From contig JAEUNY010000007.1 of the NCBI GenBank assembly GCA_016791005.1, positions 1 to 38,414 of the forward strand: 38,414 bases of DNA, written 5' to 3'. The stretch comes from Zoogloeaceae bacterium (lineage in GTDB: Bacteria; Pseudomonadota; Gammaproteobacteria; Burkholderiales; Rhodocyclaceae). Below, in pieces: positions 17,768-26,114 of this stretch; position 1 is the stretch's first letter, and each line of letters opens with the position of its first letter. The notes beneath the pieces were generated by a model. That model had not been told where the DNA came from, searched no databases, and worked only from the letters and a program-made list of their open reading frames with translations. A program made the translations under genes and the position numbers.

Positions 17768-18931
17768 ATGGAAATCTATGTGGTGGGTGGCGCGGTGCGG
17801 GACGAATTGCTCGGGCTGCCGGTGCAGGATCGGGATTACGTGGTGGTGGGCGCGTCCCCCGAGGACATGCTGGCCCGGGGCTATCGTCCGGTGGGGAAGG
17901 ATTTTCCCGTCTTCCTTCATCCTGTCACTCAGGCCGAGTATGCCCTGGCGCGGACGGAGCGCAAGACGGGGCCGGGCTATTCCGGCTTCGCTTTCCATGC
18001 CGACCCCTCGGTGACCCTGGAGCAGGATCTGATGCGGCGGGACCTCACCATCAACGCCATGGCCCGCAGTCGGGAAGGGGGGCTGGTGGACCCCTATGGC
18101 GGGCAGCGGGATCTCGAGCGCCGCACCTTGCGCCATGTGAGTTCTGCTTTTGCCGAAGATCCCGTGCGTATCCTCCGGGTGGCCCGATTTGCCGCGCGCT
18201 TTCAGGACTTCTCCCTGGCGCCGGAAACCCTCCAGCTCATGAGCCTGATGGTGGACAACGGTGAGGCGGATCACCTTGTGGCGGAGCGCGTCTGGCAGGA
18301 GCTCGCCCGGGGGCTTGGCGAGGCGGCCCCCTCCCGCATGCTGCGGGTGCTGCGGGCCTGCGGAGCCTTGGCGCGCCTGTTGCCCGAAGCCGAGGAGATC
18401 TTCGCCGACGAGGCGGCGGGCGAGCATGTGTTGCGGGTGATCGATCTCGCTGCGGCAGCCGGCCTCTCCATCGAGGTCCGCTGGGCCTGTCTGTTGGCGG
18501 ACTGGCGCCTGCCGCCCGGACGGGCGGAAGGCGTCGCCGCGAGCGTATCCCGCGCAACCCTGGCGAGCGAGCGGGTGCGGGCGCCCGTCGCGTGCCGGGA
18601 GTTGGCGATCCTGACAGCCCGCGAGCATCCCTGGGTGCAGGCGGCCAACCACCTGGAGGCCGAGTCCCTGGTGGCGCTGTTGGAGCGCGGTGACGCTTTG
18701 CGCCGTCCGGAGCGCTTCGCGGGCCTGGTCGCCGCTTGTGGGTGTCATTGGCGTGCCCAGGAGGACGCCGAGGCCCAGGAGGTCAAGTTCTCGGGAAGGT
18801 TGGAGAAGGCTTGTTCTGCCATGCGGGGAGTGGATGCCGGGGCCATTGCGCAGGCTTGCCCCGACCGGGCGGCCATTGCGGACGCGGTGCGGGCCGCCCG
18901 GGTGGCGGCGGTGCGGGCCGCCCTGGGGTGA
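17768..18931 (+). CDS. cca: CCA tRNA nucleotidyltransferase with degenerate HD segment
   Basis: This 387-residue class II nucleotidyltransferase adds or repairs the 3' CCA end of tRNAs. The catalytic part is well kept: VVGGAVRDELLG, the metal-binding pair in DRDYVVVGA (Asp21, Asp23), RRDLTINA (90-97) and EDPVRILRVARFAARF (130-145). In the E. coli-type enzyme an HD phosphohydrolase domain follows. Here the aligned part (about 218-250) keeps a His (His220) but has LADW where CHDLGKG is usual, so the HD dyad is missing and the C terminus is shorter. Nucleotidyltransferase activity should remain; the phosphatase activities are unlikely. The start at 17768 is the one that begins directly with MEIYVVGGAVRD. 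Confidence 0.93.
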   Translation: MEIYVVGGAVRDELLGLPVQDRDYVVVGASPEDMLARGYRPVGKDFPVFLHPVTQAEYALARTERKTGPGYSGFAFHADPSVTLEQDLMRRDLTINAMARSREGGLVDPYGGQRDLERRTLRHVSSAFAEDPVRILRVARFAARFQDFSLAPETLQLMSLMVDNGEADHLVAERVWQELARGLGEAAPSRMLRVLRACGALARLLPEAEEIFADEAAGEHVLRVIDLAAAAGLSIEVRWACLLADWRLPPGRAEGVAASVSRATLASERVRAPVACRELAILTAREHPWVQAANHLEAESLVALLERGDALRRPERFAGLVAACGCHWRAQEDAEAQEVKFSGRLEKACSAMRGVDAGAIAQACPDRAAIADAVRAARVAAVRAALG

Positions 18932-18959
18932 AGCCGTGGCGAGGGGGGCAAGCCGCTCG

Positions 18960-20846
18960 ATGTCGATGATCCCGCTCATCGGATCGGGACGTTTTGTGCG
19001 GGGGTGGCTGCGCGGGGGCCTGTTTCTCGCCCTGATGATTGCCACGTCCGCCCACGCCTATCAGGCGCTCCCAAGCTTCGAACAGGTGCGTGCGGCCCAC
19101 GTTTCGTCCGAGGGCTTGCTTCTCGATCGCCACGCCGTGCCGCTCTCCGAGATTCGCCTGGATCCGCGCAATCGGCGTCTCGAATGGGTGCCCCTGCGCG
19201 GCTTGTCGCCGGCCATGCTGGAGGCGCTGCTTGCGGCGGAGGACCGGCGATTCTACGAGCACGGTGGGGTCGATTGGCGGGCGGTGGCCGCCGCCGTCTG
19301 GCAAAACCTCTGGTATGACCGCACCCGGGGGGCATCCACCCTCTCGATGCAACTGGCCGGCCTGCTCGATCCGGAACTGCGGCTGGGTGCCCAGGGGGGG
19401 CGGCGGACTCTGGGGCAGAAGTGGGATCAGGCTCTGGCGGCCAACGACCTGGAGTCGGGTTGGTCAAAGGAGCAGATTCTCGAGGCCTACCTCAATCTCG
19501 CGCCGTTCCGTGGCGACCTCGTTGGTGTGCCGGCCGCGGCCTGGGGTCTCTTCCGCAAGACGCCGGCCGGCCTCGATCGGGCTGAGGCGGCGGTGCTGGC
19601 CGTGCTGCTCCGGGGGCCCAACGCAGCACCGGGCTTGGTGGCGCGACGGGCTTGCGGTCTGCTGCGCAGGCTGCGGTCCGAGCCGGCCTGCAACGAGGCT
19701 TCCGCCTTGAGCGGGCGTCTCGGCCGGGTCGCCTACGAGCCCCGCTGGGATCTCGCACCCCAGGCGGCGCACCGCCTCCTCCAACATCCTGGCGAGGTCG
19801 TCCAAAGCAGCCTCGATCGGGCGTTGCAGCTGCGAGCCCTGGAGGCGATGGCGGGGGTGGAGGGGGCGCTCCTGGTGCTCGACAATGCCACCGGGGGCGT
19901 CCTGGCCTACGTGGAACAGCGGGTGGCGCCGGCAGCGCTGGACGAGGCGTTCCGAGTACCCTTGGCCCAGGTTTTTCGGCTGGGTTGGGAAGTGGATCGG
20001 CGGCGGCTGACAGCCGCGAGCTTGCTGGCTTCGGCCGCGATTCCGGGAGGCTGGATGAGCGTTCGGACGGCCATCGCGACCGGGGCGAACGTGGCAGACA
20101 GTGAGAGGTTCGGGCCCCCGGATTCGTCCTGGCCCTGGGGTGCGGAGCCCCTGAGCCTGGCCGGGCTTGCCGGGCGGTTTCGTGCCTTGGCCCGGGAGGG
20201 CGAGGGATTGTCCCCCGTGTGGATTGCGGGACGCGGCTCGGCGCCATTGCCGCTCCTGGGTCCGGAGGCGGCGTTTGTCGTGGGCGATAGCCTGCTGGGT
20301 CCCGCCGCTACGGCGGCCATCCTGGCCGTCGAGTCCGGCAATCGCGCGCTCAGCATCGCAGTGCAGGGGGGTGTCACGCTGGTTCTTGTCCTGGACGGGA
20401 CGGCCGAAGACGGCCGCAGCCGCGTCAGGGGCTTTCTTGGCAAGGCGGCTGTGGGGACTTCGGGAACGTGGCCTTCCCACCCGCCGGCCAGTCTCCTTCG
20501 GCGCTCCGTCGCATTTCAGCCGCCCGTGGAGTGGCCTCGGTGGGAATGGTTTCTTGCCGGGACGGAGATCCGCGTGGCCTCCTCGCCGATTCTCCCCGGA
20601 CGGATTTTGCGGCCTGCGGATCGGAGCATCGTGGATCTGCGGGACAACGACACCTATCCCGATCGTCGAGTGCTCCTGGAGGCGCGGTCGGCTGCCGGAG
20701 GCTTGGTCTGGCGGGTCAATGGCGTCGAGATCGGGCGCGGGAGCGAGGTGTCCTGGGGAGCGGAACCCGGCTTTGCGACGGTGGAATTGCTGGATAGCGA
20801 AGGCCGTTTGCTCGACGCCGCCCACGTGCTTGTCCGGACGGATTAG
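18960..20846 (+). CDS. PbpC-like peptidoglycan glycosyltransferase with eroded transpeptidase domain
   Basis: This 628-residue protein has a signal-anchor (about 13-33), then a GT51 glycosyltransferase domain that looks intact: AAEDRRFYEHGGVDW (92-106, likely catalytic Glu94), RGASTLSMQLA (123-133), and ILEAYLNLAPFRGDLVGV (173-190, likely second Glu175). The following segment begins like a PBP1C transpeptidase (VQSSLDRALQLRALEAM, GALLVLDNATGGVLAYVE) but has no SXXK, SXN or KTG(T/S) motif: the SXXK region is replaced by FRVPLAQVFRLGWEV and the KTGTS region by KAAVGTSGTW. A C-terminal BiPBP_C-like beta domain follows (about 575-625, WRVNGVEIGRGSEV). PBP1C is usually about 770 residues, so about 140 are missing. 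It is probably a monofunctional glycosyltransferase. No alpha-2-macroglobulin gene, the usual pbpC neighbour, is in the window. The start at 18960 or 18966 is uncertain. Confidence 0.82.
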   Translation: MSMIPLIGSGRFVRGWLRGGLFLALMIATSAHAYQALPSFEQVRAAHVSSEGLLLDRHAVPLSEIRLDPRNRRLEWVPLRGLSPAMLEALLAAEDRRFYEHGGVDWRAVAAAVWQNLWYDRTRGASTLSMQLAGLLDPELRLGAQGGRRTLGQKWDQALAANDLESGWSKEQILEAYLNLAPFRGDLVGVPAAAWGLFRKTPAGLDRAEAAVLAVLLRGPNAAPGLVARRACGLLRRLRSEPACNEASALSGRLGRVAYEPRWDLAPQAAHRLLQHPGEVVQSSLDRALQLRALEAMAGVEGALLVLDNATGGVLAYVEQRVAPAALDEAFRVPLAQVFRLGWEVDRRRLTAASLLASAAIPGGWMSVRTAIATGANVADSERFGPPDSSWPWGAEPLSLAGLAGRFRALAREGEGLSPVWIAGRGSAPLPLLGPEAAFVVGDSLLGPAATAAILAVESGNRALSIAVQGGVTLVLVLDGTAEDGRSRVRGFLGKAAVGTSGTWPSHPPASLLRRSVAFQPPVEWPRWEWFLAGTEIRVASSPILPGRILRPADRSIVDLRDNDTYPDRRVLLEARSAAGGLVWRVNGVEIGRGSEVSWGAEPGFATVELLDSEGRLLDAAHVLVRTD

Positions 20847-21015
20847 TGCTGGCGGTGGGGATGGCCCTTTTCCTGGGGCGGTCAATCGGTTACCGTTCAT
20901 AAACGTACTTGATCCGGGCAGCGCCCGGGCAGGCACTTCGCAGTTCCGCCGCCGTCGGGCCGAACCGAACGGTTGTGGCGGCCCGGCAGCCCCCCACATG
21001 AATGGAGATTTGCCA

Positions 21016-21849
21016 ATGATTGGCAACCGATTTGGGTCCCTCGAAGTTTTGACCCGTAGTCCGGAAGGGCGTCCGCCGCATCCGATTCCGCTACTTTTCG
21101 TCCATGGCGCCTACACGGCGGCATGGTGCTGGGAGGCCCATTTCCTGCCTTGGTTTGCCGAGCGTGGCTTCTCCGTCTACGCGGTATCCCTGTCGGGGCA
21201 TGGTGGCAGTCACGGCAAGGCCATTCTGGATGGCTTGTCGATCAGCGACTATGTGAGTGATGTGGAAAAGGTTGTCGCCGCCATGCCCGCGCCCCCGGTG
21301 CTGATTGGGCATTCGATGGGAGGGATGGTGGTGCAGAAGTTTCTTGAGCGGCATACGGTGCCCGCCGCGGTGCTGATGGCCTCGGTACCGCCCCAGGGTT
21401 TATGGAGTTCGGCCGTAGGCCTGGTCTTCAAAAATCCGGGCATGCTGCAGGACTTGAATGCCCTGATGGGTGGAGGCCATCCCCGCGTGGAGAGCTTGCG
21501 CGATGCGCTCTTCCATCAGCCGATCGATGAGGCGACCTTGATGGACTACTATCGCCGCTGCCAACCGGAATCCCACCGGGCCGTGTGGGATATGACGCTC
21601 TTCAATCTGCCCCACACGCACCTGATGAACAAGGTTCCGATGCTGATTCTCGGCGCCGAGCACGATCAACTCATCCCGGCGTCGCTGGTCACCATGACGG
21701 CGCATACCTATGGCCAGCAGGCCGAGATCTTTCCGGACATGGGCCACGGCATGATGCTCGAGCGGGATTGGGAGAAGGTCGCGCAACGCCTTGCCGAGTG
21801 GTTGGAGCAAACTCTGGGCGCGCCGCCGGATATTCCCTCTTCGTCGTGA
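21016..21849 (+). CDS. Alpha/beta hydrolase
   Basis: This 277-residue protein has the alpha/beta hydrolase fold with a full triad: nucleophile Ser100 in GHSMGG (98-103), Asp217 in GAEHDQLIP and His244 in DMGHGMM. The oxyanion-hole region is LLFVHGAYTAAWCWE (27-40). The substrate is unknown. The start at 21016 was chosen over the ATG at 20998 because ggaga lies 7 bases upstream of it. A 170-base leader separates it from the PbpC-like gene; it holds GC hairpins but no promoter that I can name with confidence. Confidence 0.85.
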   Translation: MIGNRFGSLEVLTRSPEGRPPHPIPLLFVHGAYTAAWCWEAHFLPWFAERGFSVYAVSLSGHGGSHGKAILDGLSISDYVSDVEKVVAAMPAPPVLIGHSMGGMVVQKFLERHTVPAAVLMASVPPQGLWSSAVGLVFKNPGMLQDLNALMGGGHPRVESLRDALFHQPIDEATLMDYYRRCQPESHRAVWDMTLFNLPHTHLMNKVPMLILGAEHDQLIPASLVTMTAHTYGQQAEIFPDMGHGMMLERDWEKVAQRLAEWLEQTLGAPPDIPSSS

Positions 21850-21964
21850 TTTTTTTCCTGGGAACCCAGAGGGTATCTTCCGATCATAGAATCTCAGGAT
21901 AGGCAAATTAAGCGCGTTTATTGTTGGTCGTGCGCCTGCCTCGACGGGGACGATGGGGGATATC

Positions 21965-22153
21965 ATGGAAATCGATGTGGATTACGGGGAAGCGGGCCTG
22001 GGGGTTCGTTACGATGACGAGGTCTTGAACGCAAACTGGTTGCCTTGCCTCGACCAGACAGCCGGGCAACTGGACGTCGAGCCCCATTTCTCGGTGATCC
22101 ACCCCGACGATGTCGACAGCTTTCTCGCCGCGGTCTATCGCTTTCAGGAGTAA
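21965..22153 (+). CDS. Small acidic protein of unknown function
   Basis: A 62-residue reading frame (66 if begun at the ATG at 21953) encodes an acidic, soluble protein with no signal peptide, membrane helix or motif I recognise. It starts MEIDVDYGEAG and ends DDVDSFLAAVYRFQE. A G-rich ribosome-like site (ggggga) precedes the 21965 start. It sits between the hydrolase and the convergent methyltransferase gene. The ordered, non-shadow composition makes it plausibly real, but no family assignment is possible from sequence reading alone. Confidence 0.5.
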   Translation: MEIDVDYGEAGLGVRYDDEVLNANWLPCLDQTAGQLDVEPHFSVIHPDDVDSFLAAVYRFQE

Positions 22154-22167
22154 TAGGCGCTGAGGTT

Positions 22168-22197
22168 TGACCGGCTCAAAGGGTATGGAGCCGGTCA
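22168..22197. terminator. Perfect 10-bp hairpin between convergent genes
   Basis: tgaccggctc (22168-22177) and gagccggtca (22188-22197) form a perfect 10-bp stem with a 10-base loop, overlapping the methyltransferase stop codon. Neither side has a T run, so it may act as a transcript-end or stabilising structure rather than a classic terminator. Confidence 0.45.
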
Positions 22198-23336
22198 CCG
22201 CGAAGGAAGCCGCGGAGGGGTGGCGTGAGCCCTTTCCCCACCGCGAGTACCTTGAAAAGCTCCCCCATTTCCTGCGGAGTGGTTAAGCGTTGTACCGCAC
22301 GGGCAGCGCGGATGTAGTCAGAGCTCTCTTGCGGGCCGCGATTCGCCAACAGATCCAGCACGCCGCAGTTGAAAAGAAACTGGGCCTGGCTGGTATAGCC
22401 GTAAACCTCCAATCCGTTGTCAAAAGCAGCATCGGCCATGGCGGTGAAGTCCACAAATGCGGTGATGTCATTGAGCCCAGGCCATTGTAGGGGGGCGTCG
22501 TGGGCGCGGTGCCGGTAGTAGCACTGGAGAGTGCCCCGCGAGCGGTGTGGCAAATAATATTCTGCCCGAGGGTAACCGTAATCGATGAGCAGGAGGGCAC
22601 CGCGGGTCAGGCGCCGGGCCCATTCCGCGATCCAGGCGGCGCCCGCGAGATTGATTTCAGTCACGTATTCACCCACCTCGGGGCGGGGAAGCTCCAGGGC
22701 CTTGGCGGCGGTGAGGGCGGCACCCAACAGCGGGCGATCTTGCCAGATCAGGTTGCCGTCCGAATCCGCGGCGACACCCCGCTCCCATAGGCCATCCACC
22801 CGGCTGACGATCAGGTGGATGGGCATGACATCCAGCACCTCGTTTGCCACCACGGCGCCTGAAAAATGCTCGGGGAGGTCGTCGAGCCAGACCACCCGAC
22901 TGACGAGTTCGGGGGCCTGCCTCCTCAGAGTGTCTAGCTGTCTGCGGCGCAACTCTCCGGACACCTCGAGGATGAAGTAGCGCTCAGGCGTGGTTCCGGC
23001 GCCATCCAGCGCCAGCAGCAGGTCGGCGGCTAGGAGGCCTGTGCCGGCCCCGACCTCAAGCACGATCGGCGCGGACTGAGTCATGATGTCCGCCACCTGG
23101 CGCGCCAGGCTTTGGCCAAAAAGCGGTGTGATCTCTGGTGCGGTGACGAAATCGCCGCCGGGGCCGAACTTTTCCGCGCCGCCGCTGTAATACCCGAGCC
23201 CCGGGGTGTAGAGCGCGGCCGCAATGTATCGGGTAAAGGGCAGCCAGCCTCCATGCTCCTGGATGATCTGGCCGATCCGCGTTTGCAGGGCGGCGCTTTG
23301 TTCCAGAGCGTGGGGGGAGGGGGTGGGAAGTTCCAT
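22176..23336 (-). CDS. SAM-dependent methyltransferase, MidA/NDUFAF7 (DUF185) family
   Basis: This 386-residue protein matches the family of mitochondrial NDUFAF7/MidA, an arginine methyltransferase needed for complex I assembly in eukaryotes; the bacterial target is not established. Visible motifs include LGYYSGGAEKFGPGGDFVTA, the SAM-binding VLEVGAGTGLLAADLL, and AVVANEVLDVMPIHL. Start at 23336 is preferred over the ATG at 23348 (4 codons earlier) because of the gggg stretch upstream of it; this is not firm. It diverges from the pteridine reductase gene and converges with the small acidic gene. Confidence 0.86.
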   Translation of the reverse strand: MELPTPSPHALEQSAALQTRIGQIIQEHGGWLPFTRYIAAALYTPGLGYYSGGAEKFGPGGDFVTAPEITPLFGQSLARQVADIMTQSAPIVLEVGAGTGLLAADLLLALDGAGTTPERYFILEVSGELRRRQLDTLRRQAPELVSRVVWLDDLPEHFSGAVVANEVLDVMPIHLIVSRVDGLWERGVAADSDGNLIWQDRPLLGAALTAAKALELPRPEVGEYVTEINLAGAAWIAEWARRLTRGALLLIDYGYPRAEYYLPHRSRGTLQCYYRHRAHDAPLQWPGLNDITAFVDFTAMADAAFDNGLEVYGYTSQAQFLFNCGVLDLLANRGPQESSDYIRAARAVQRLTTPQEMGELFKVLAVGKGLTPPLRGFLRGDRLHTL

Positions 23337-23406
23337 CGATGGCCCCATAAAGGGCGCTATTCTAGACGCTCGCCGGCGCGATCGGGCCGGACGCGAAGGA
23401 GATGTC

Positions 23407-24153
23407 GTGGCGCTGGGGCAGGAACGGGTGATCTTGGTGACGGGCGCTGGCCGGCGAGTGGGGGCGGAGATTGCGCGCGTGCTTCACGCGGCGGGCGCGG
23501 ATGTCGTGCTGCATTGCCGCCATTCCCGGCAGGAGGCGGAGACCCTGGCCGCGGAGTTGCACGAACGGCGATCCGGGTCGGCGTTGGTGGTCCAGGCGGA
23601 TCTGCTTGAGTCCGGGATGCCGGAGGAAGTGGTCAGTGCCGCCCTCGCATGGAAGGGGCGGCTCTATGGATTGGTGAATAACGCTTCGACCTTTTATCCG
23701 TCCCCCTTGGGGACGATTGGCGAGGAGGTTTGGGCGGATCTGATGGGGTCTAATCTCAAGGCGCCCCTGCTGCTCACCCAGGCCGCGGCACCGGCCCTCG
23801 AGGCCGGCCAGGGCGCTGTCGTCAATCTGGTAGATATCCATGCGGAGCGGCCGCTGGCGGGTTATCCGGTGTATTGCGCGGCCAAAGCCGGGCTGGTCGG
23901 GCTGACCCGCGCACTGGCAATCGAACTGGCCCCCCGGGTGCGGGTCAATGCGGTGGCGCCCGGCCCGATCGTCTGGCCCGAGGACAATCAGTTTCCGCCC
24001 GAGGAGCAGGAGCGCATTATCGGTCACACCCTGTTGCGTCGGATCGGAGCGCCGGCGGACATTGCGGCCGCGGTCAAATTCCTGATCTTCGACGCACAGT
24101 TCGTCACCGGTCAGATCCTGGCGGTGGATGGTGGACGGGGTGCCCATCTGTAA
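23407..24153 (+). CDS. folM: Pteridine reductase-like short-chain dehydrogenase
   Basis: This 248-residue SDR has [12 protein letters not shown] in place of the common TGXXXGXG, the arginine-bearing form found in pteridine/dihydrofolate reductases (PTR1, FolM). [12 protein letters not shown] follows, and the catalytic pair is in [16 protein letters not shown]. It would reduce dihydropterins or dihydrofolate with NADPH. It starts at a GTG (23407) with a near-perfect ribosome site, aaggag, five bases upstream; no suitable ATG exists. A general SDR function cannot be excluded. Confidence 0.82.
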   Translation: MALGQERVILVTGAGRRVGAEIARVLHAAGADVVLHCRHSRQEAETLAAELHERRSGSALVVQADLLESGMPEEVVSAALAWKGRLYGLVNNASTFYPSPLGTIGEEVWADLMGSNLKAPLLLTQAAAPALEAGQGAVVNLVDIHAERPLAGYPVYCAAKAGLVGLTRALAIELAPRVRVNAVAPGPIVWPEDNQFPPEEQERIIGHTLLRRIGAPADIAAAVKFLIFDAQFVTGQILAVDGGRGAHL

Positions 24154-24167
24154 AGGATTGCCAAGGG

Positions 24168-24173
24168 TATAAT
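24168..24173 (+). promoter_or_regulatory. Candidate -10 element for ttcA
   Basis: A perfect tataat lies 30 bases before the GTG start of ttcA, in the short gap after the pteridine reductase gene. No convincing -35 hexamer is seen 16-18 bases upstream. Confidence 0.4.
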
Positions 24174-24203
24174 GCGGTCCTGTCGTCCGGTCTGGAACTC
24201 ATC

Positions 24204-25127
24204 GTGAATGCCCCCCTCGCTGCTCAGATTGATGAAGCGGATCTCCGCTCCGTGGAGGGTCGGCATTCCAATACCTTTCTGCGTCTGAAGAAGAAGCTCG
24301 AGCGCCAGGTCGGGTCAGCCATCGCTGACTTCAATCTGATCGAGGATGGCGACACCGTGATGGTTTGCCTCTCGGGAGGCAAGGATTCCTATGGCTTGCT
24401 ATCCATTCTTTTGGCATTGCAAGAGCGCGCTCCGGTCAGTTTCCGTTTGATCGCCATGAATCTGGATCAACGGCAACCGGGCTTTCCCGCCGACGTTTTG
24501 CCCGCCTATTGCGAGGCTCTCGGCGTCGATTTCCGCCTCGTCACGGAAGACACCTATTCCATCGTCAAGGACAAGATTCCCGAGGGCAAGACGACCTGTT
24601 CGTTGTGTTCCCGGTTGCGGCGGGGAATCATCTACCGCACGGCCAGGGAACTGGGTGCGACGAAGATCGCGCTCGGCCACCATCGCGACGATCTCATCGA
24701 GACCTTGTTCCTCAACCTGTTCTTCGGCGGCCGCCTGAAGGCCATGCCGCCCAAGTTGGTCAGCGATGACGGGCAGCATGTGGTCATCCGGCCCCTGGCC
24801 TATTGCGCCGAACGGGATTTGGCCCGCTTCGCGCGCGCCATGGCCTACCCCATCATCCCCTGCAATTTGTGTGGGTCCCAGGACAATGCCCAGCGCAAGC
24901 AGGTCAAGGCCATGCTCGAATCCTGGGAGCGCTTGCATCCCGGGCGGATTGAGTCCATCTTCACAGCCATGAAGAACGTCGTCCCTTCGCACCTCGCGGA
25001 TGCGTCGCTCTTCCCGTTCCGCAGCCTCAGCAAGGCAGAATTTGTCGACGAAGGCGATCTTGTCTTTGACCCGCAGGTGCTGCCCAGCCCCCTTGGTTTG
25101 GGGGAAATTGGCTTGGTTTCGCAATGA
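24204..25127 (+). CDS. ttcA: tRNA 2-thiocytidine biosynthesis protein TtcA
   Basis: This 307-residue iron-sulfur enzyme thiolates cytidine 32 of tRNA. The PP-loop SGGKDS (57-62) binds ATP. The cluster cysteines are visible: CSLC (Cys132 and Cys135) and CNLCGSQ (Cys220, with Cys223 close by). [19 protein letters not shown] is also typical. The start is a GTG at 24204 (the ATG four bases later is in another frame). Length and motif order match the family. Confidence 0.95.
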   Translation: MNAPLAAQIDEADLRSVEGRHSNTFLRLKKKLERQVGSAIADFNLIEDGDTVMVCLSGGKDSYGLLSILLALQERAPVSFRLIAMNLDQRQPGFPADVLPAYCEALGVDFRLVTEDTYSIVKDKIPEGKTTCSLCSRLRRGIIYRTARELGATKIALGHHRDDLIETLFLNLFFGGRLKAMPPKLVSDDGQHVVIRPLAYCAERDLARFARAMAYPIIPCNLCGSQDNAQRKQVKAMLESWERLHPGRIESIFTAMKNVVPSHLADASLFPFRSLSKAEFVDEGDLVFDPQVLPSPLGLGEIGLVSQ

Positions 25128-25179
25128 TGCGGGTTGCCGATTTTCGTCCCAGTGATCGCTTGCCCAGTAGGGGAATGCC

Positions 25180-26049
25180 ATGAATTCGCGACGGAATTTG
25201 TGCGTACTCGCCACGGAGGTCATCGGCGGGGCAACCTTGGCGCAGCGGCTTGGCGAGGTCGAGGGCAAGAGAGCGGTCGATCGCTGCGTGAACCGGGTAG
25301 GCCGTGTGGTGGAGTCCAATCACGGGCTCTTTCTGCACGCCGAGGGGGATCGGCTGATCGCTGGGTTCGAGCGGTGCGATACCGGCGTGCAGGCCGCCTG
25401 CGAAATGCTCGAGCGGGTGGCGAGTTTGCCGCCCAATAGCGGCGTGCGATTGGCAATCCATGTCGGGGTCCATTACGGGCCGGTGGATGTCGGAGCGCGG
25501 CCAGAGGGGGAGGCGATGGAGTTTGCCAGCCGGCTCCAGGGCTTGGCTCGTCCTGGTGAAGCGTTGGCGAGCGGTCCGACGGTCGTGTTGCTTTCCCCAG
25601 CGACCCGCCAGTTCGCGGGTCTGGCGGAAGAGCGCGCTCCGAGCGGAGCCAAGTTTGACTGGCCCATTTACCTCCTCGGCGCGCGGGGGGGCATCACCAC
25701 CTCCTTGCCTCCAGCGTCACGCTTGTCCCAGCGTCTGCAGGTTCGCCACCAGCAGGATTTCCATGTGGTGGAGGACCATCGTCCTATCCTGCTGCTTGGG
25801 CGCGAATTGGGGAACGACGTCGTTGTGATCGATCCGCGGGCCTCGCGTCAGCATGCGCGCATAGAGCGGCGCCGCGAAGGATTTGTGTTGGTCGACCAAA
25901 GCACGAATGGCACCTTCGTGATTCTTGACGGGCAACCCGAACAGTGTGTGAAGCGTGCCGAAATGGCGCTGGTCGGGCAGGGGCGCATAGGATGTGGCTT
26001 CTCTGCCAATGAAGTCGAGCGGGACCTCATCTTCTTCGAAATCGTCTGA
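25180..26049 (+). CDS. Cyclase-homology-FHA fusion protein, cyclase site degenerate
   Basis: This 289-residue cytosolic protein joins a class III nucleotide-cyclase homology domain (about 5-165) to a C-terminal FHA domain (about 200-270). The cyclase part is recognisable by order of segments, but the first metal-binding Asp is replaced by Glu13 (LATEVIGGATLAQRLG), the Lys of the usual K-T-X-G-D is missing (LFLHAEGDRLIAGF, Asp57 kept), and the transition-state Asn is replaced by Glu114 in AMEFASRL (Arg118 kept). The FHA part is textbook: GR (207-208), SRQHARI (222-228) and STNGTFV (241-247), which binds phosphothreonine peptides. It may be a phospho-dependent scaffold or sensor. The start has an agggga site. 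No kinase partner is next to it. Confidence 0.85.
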   Translation: MNSRRNLCVLATEVIGGATLAQRLGEVEGKRAVDRCVNRVGRVVESNHGLFLHAEGDRLIAGFERCDTGVQAACEMLERVASLPPNSGVRLAIHVGVHYGPVDVGARPEGEAMEFASRLQGLARPGEALASGPTVVLLSPATRQFAGLAEERAPSGAKFDWPIYLLGARGGITTSLPPASRLSQRLQVRHQQDFHVVEDHRPILLLGRELGNDVVVIDPRASRQHARIERRREGFVLVDQSTNGTFVILDGQPEQCVKRAEMALVGQGRIGCGFSANEVERDLIFFEIV

Positions 26050-26072
26050 CCCGAGTTCGTTGCGCTGATGGT

Positions 26073-26100
26073 GCCGGAGGCCGCGCGACGGTCCTCCGGC
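26073..26100. terminator. Hairpin between convergent FHA and PsiF genes
   Basis: gccggagg (26073-26080) and cctccggc (26093-26100) form a perfect 8-bp stem with a 12-base loop in the 65-base gap between two convergent genes. There is no T run on either strand, so termination would have to be weak or Rho-assisted. Confidence 0.4.
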
Positions 26101-26114
26101 CATTGGCCGTTGCC

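Noticed and set aside
19464-21026. A 520-codon minus-strand frame opposite the PbpC-like gene
   Set aside because: It lies opposite GT51 motifs and shows no recognisable domain.
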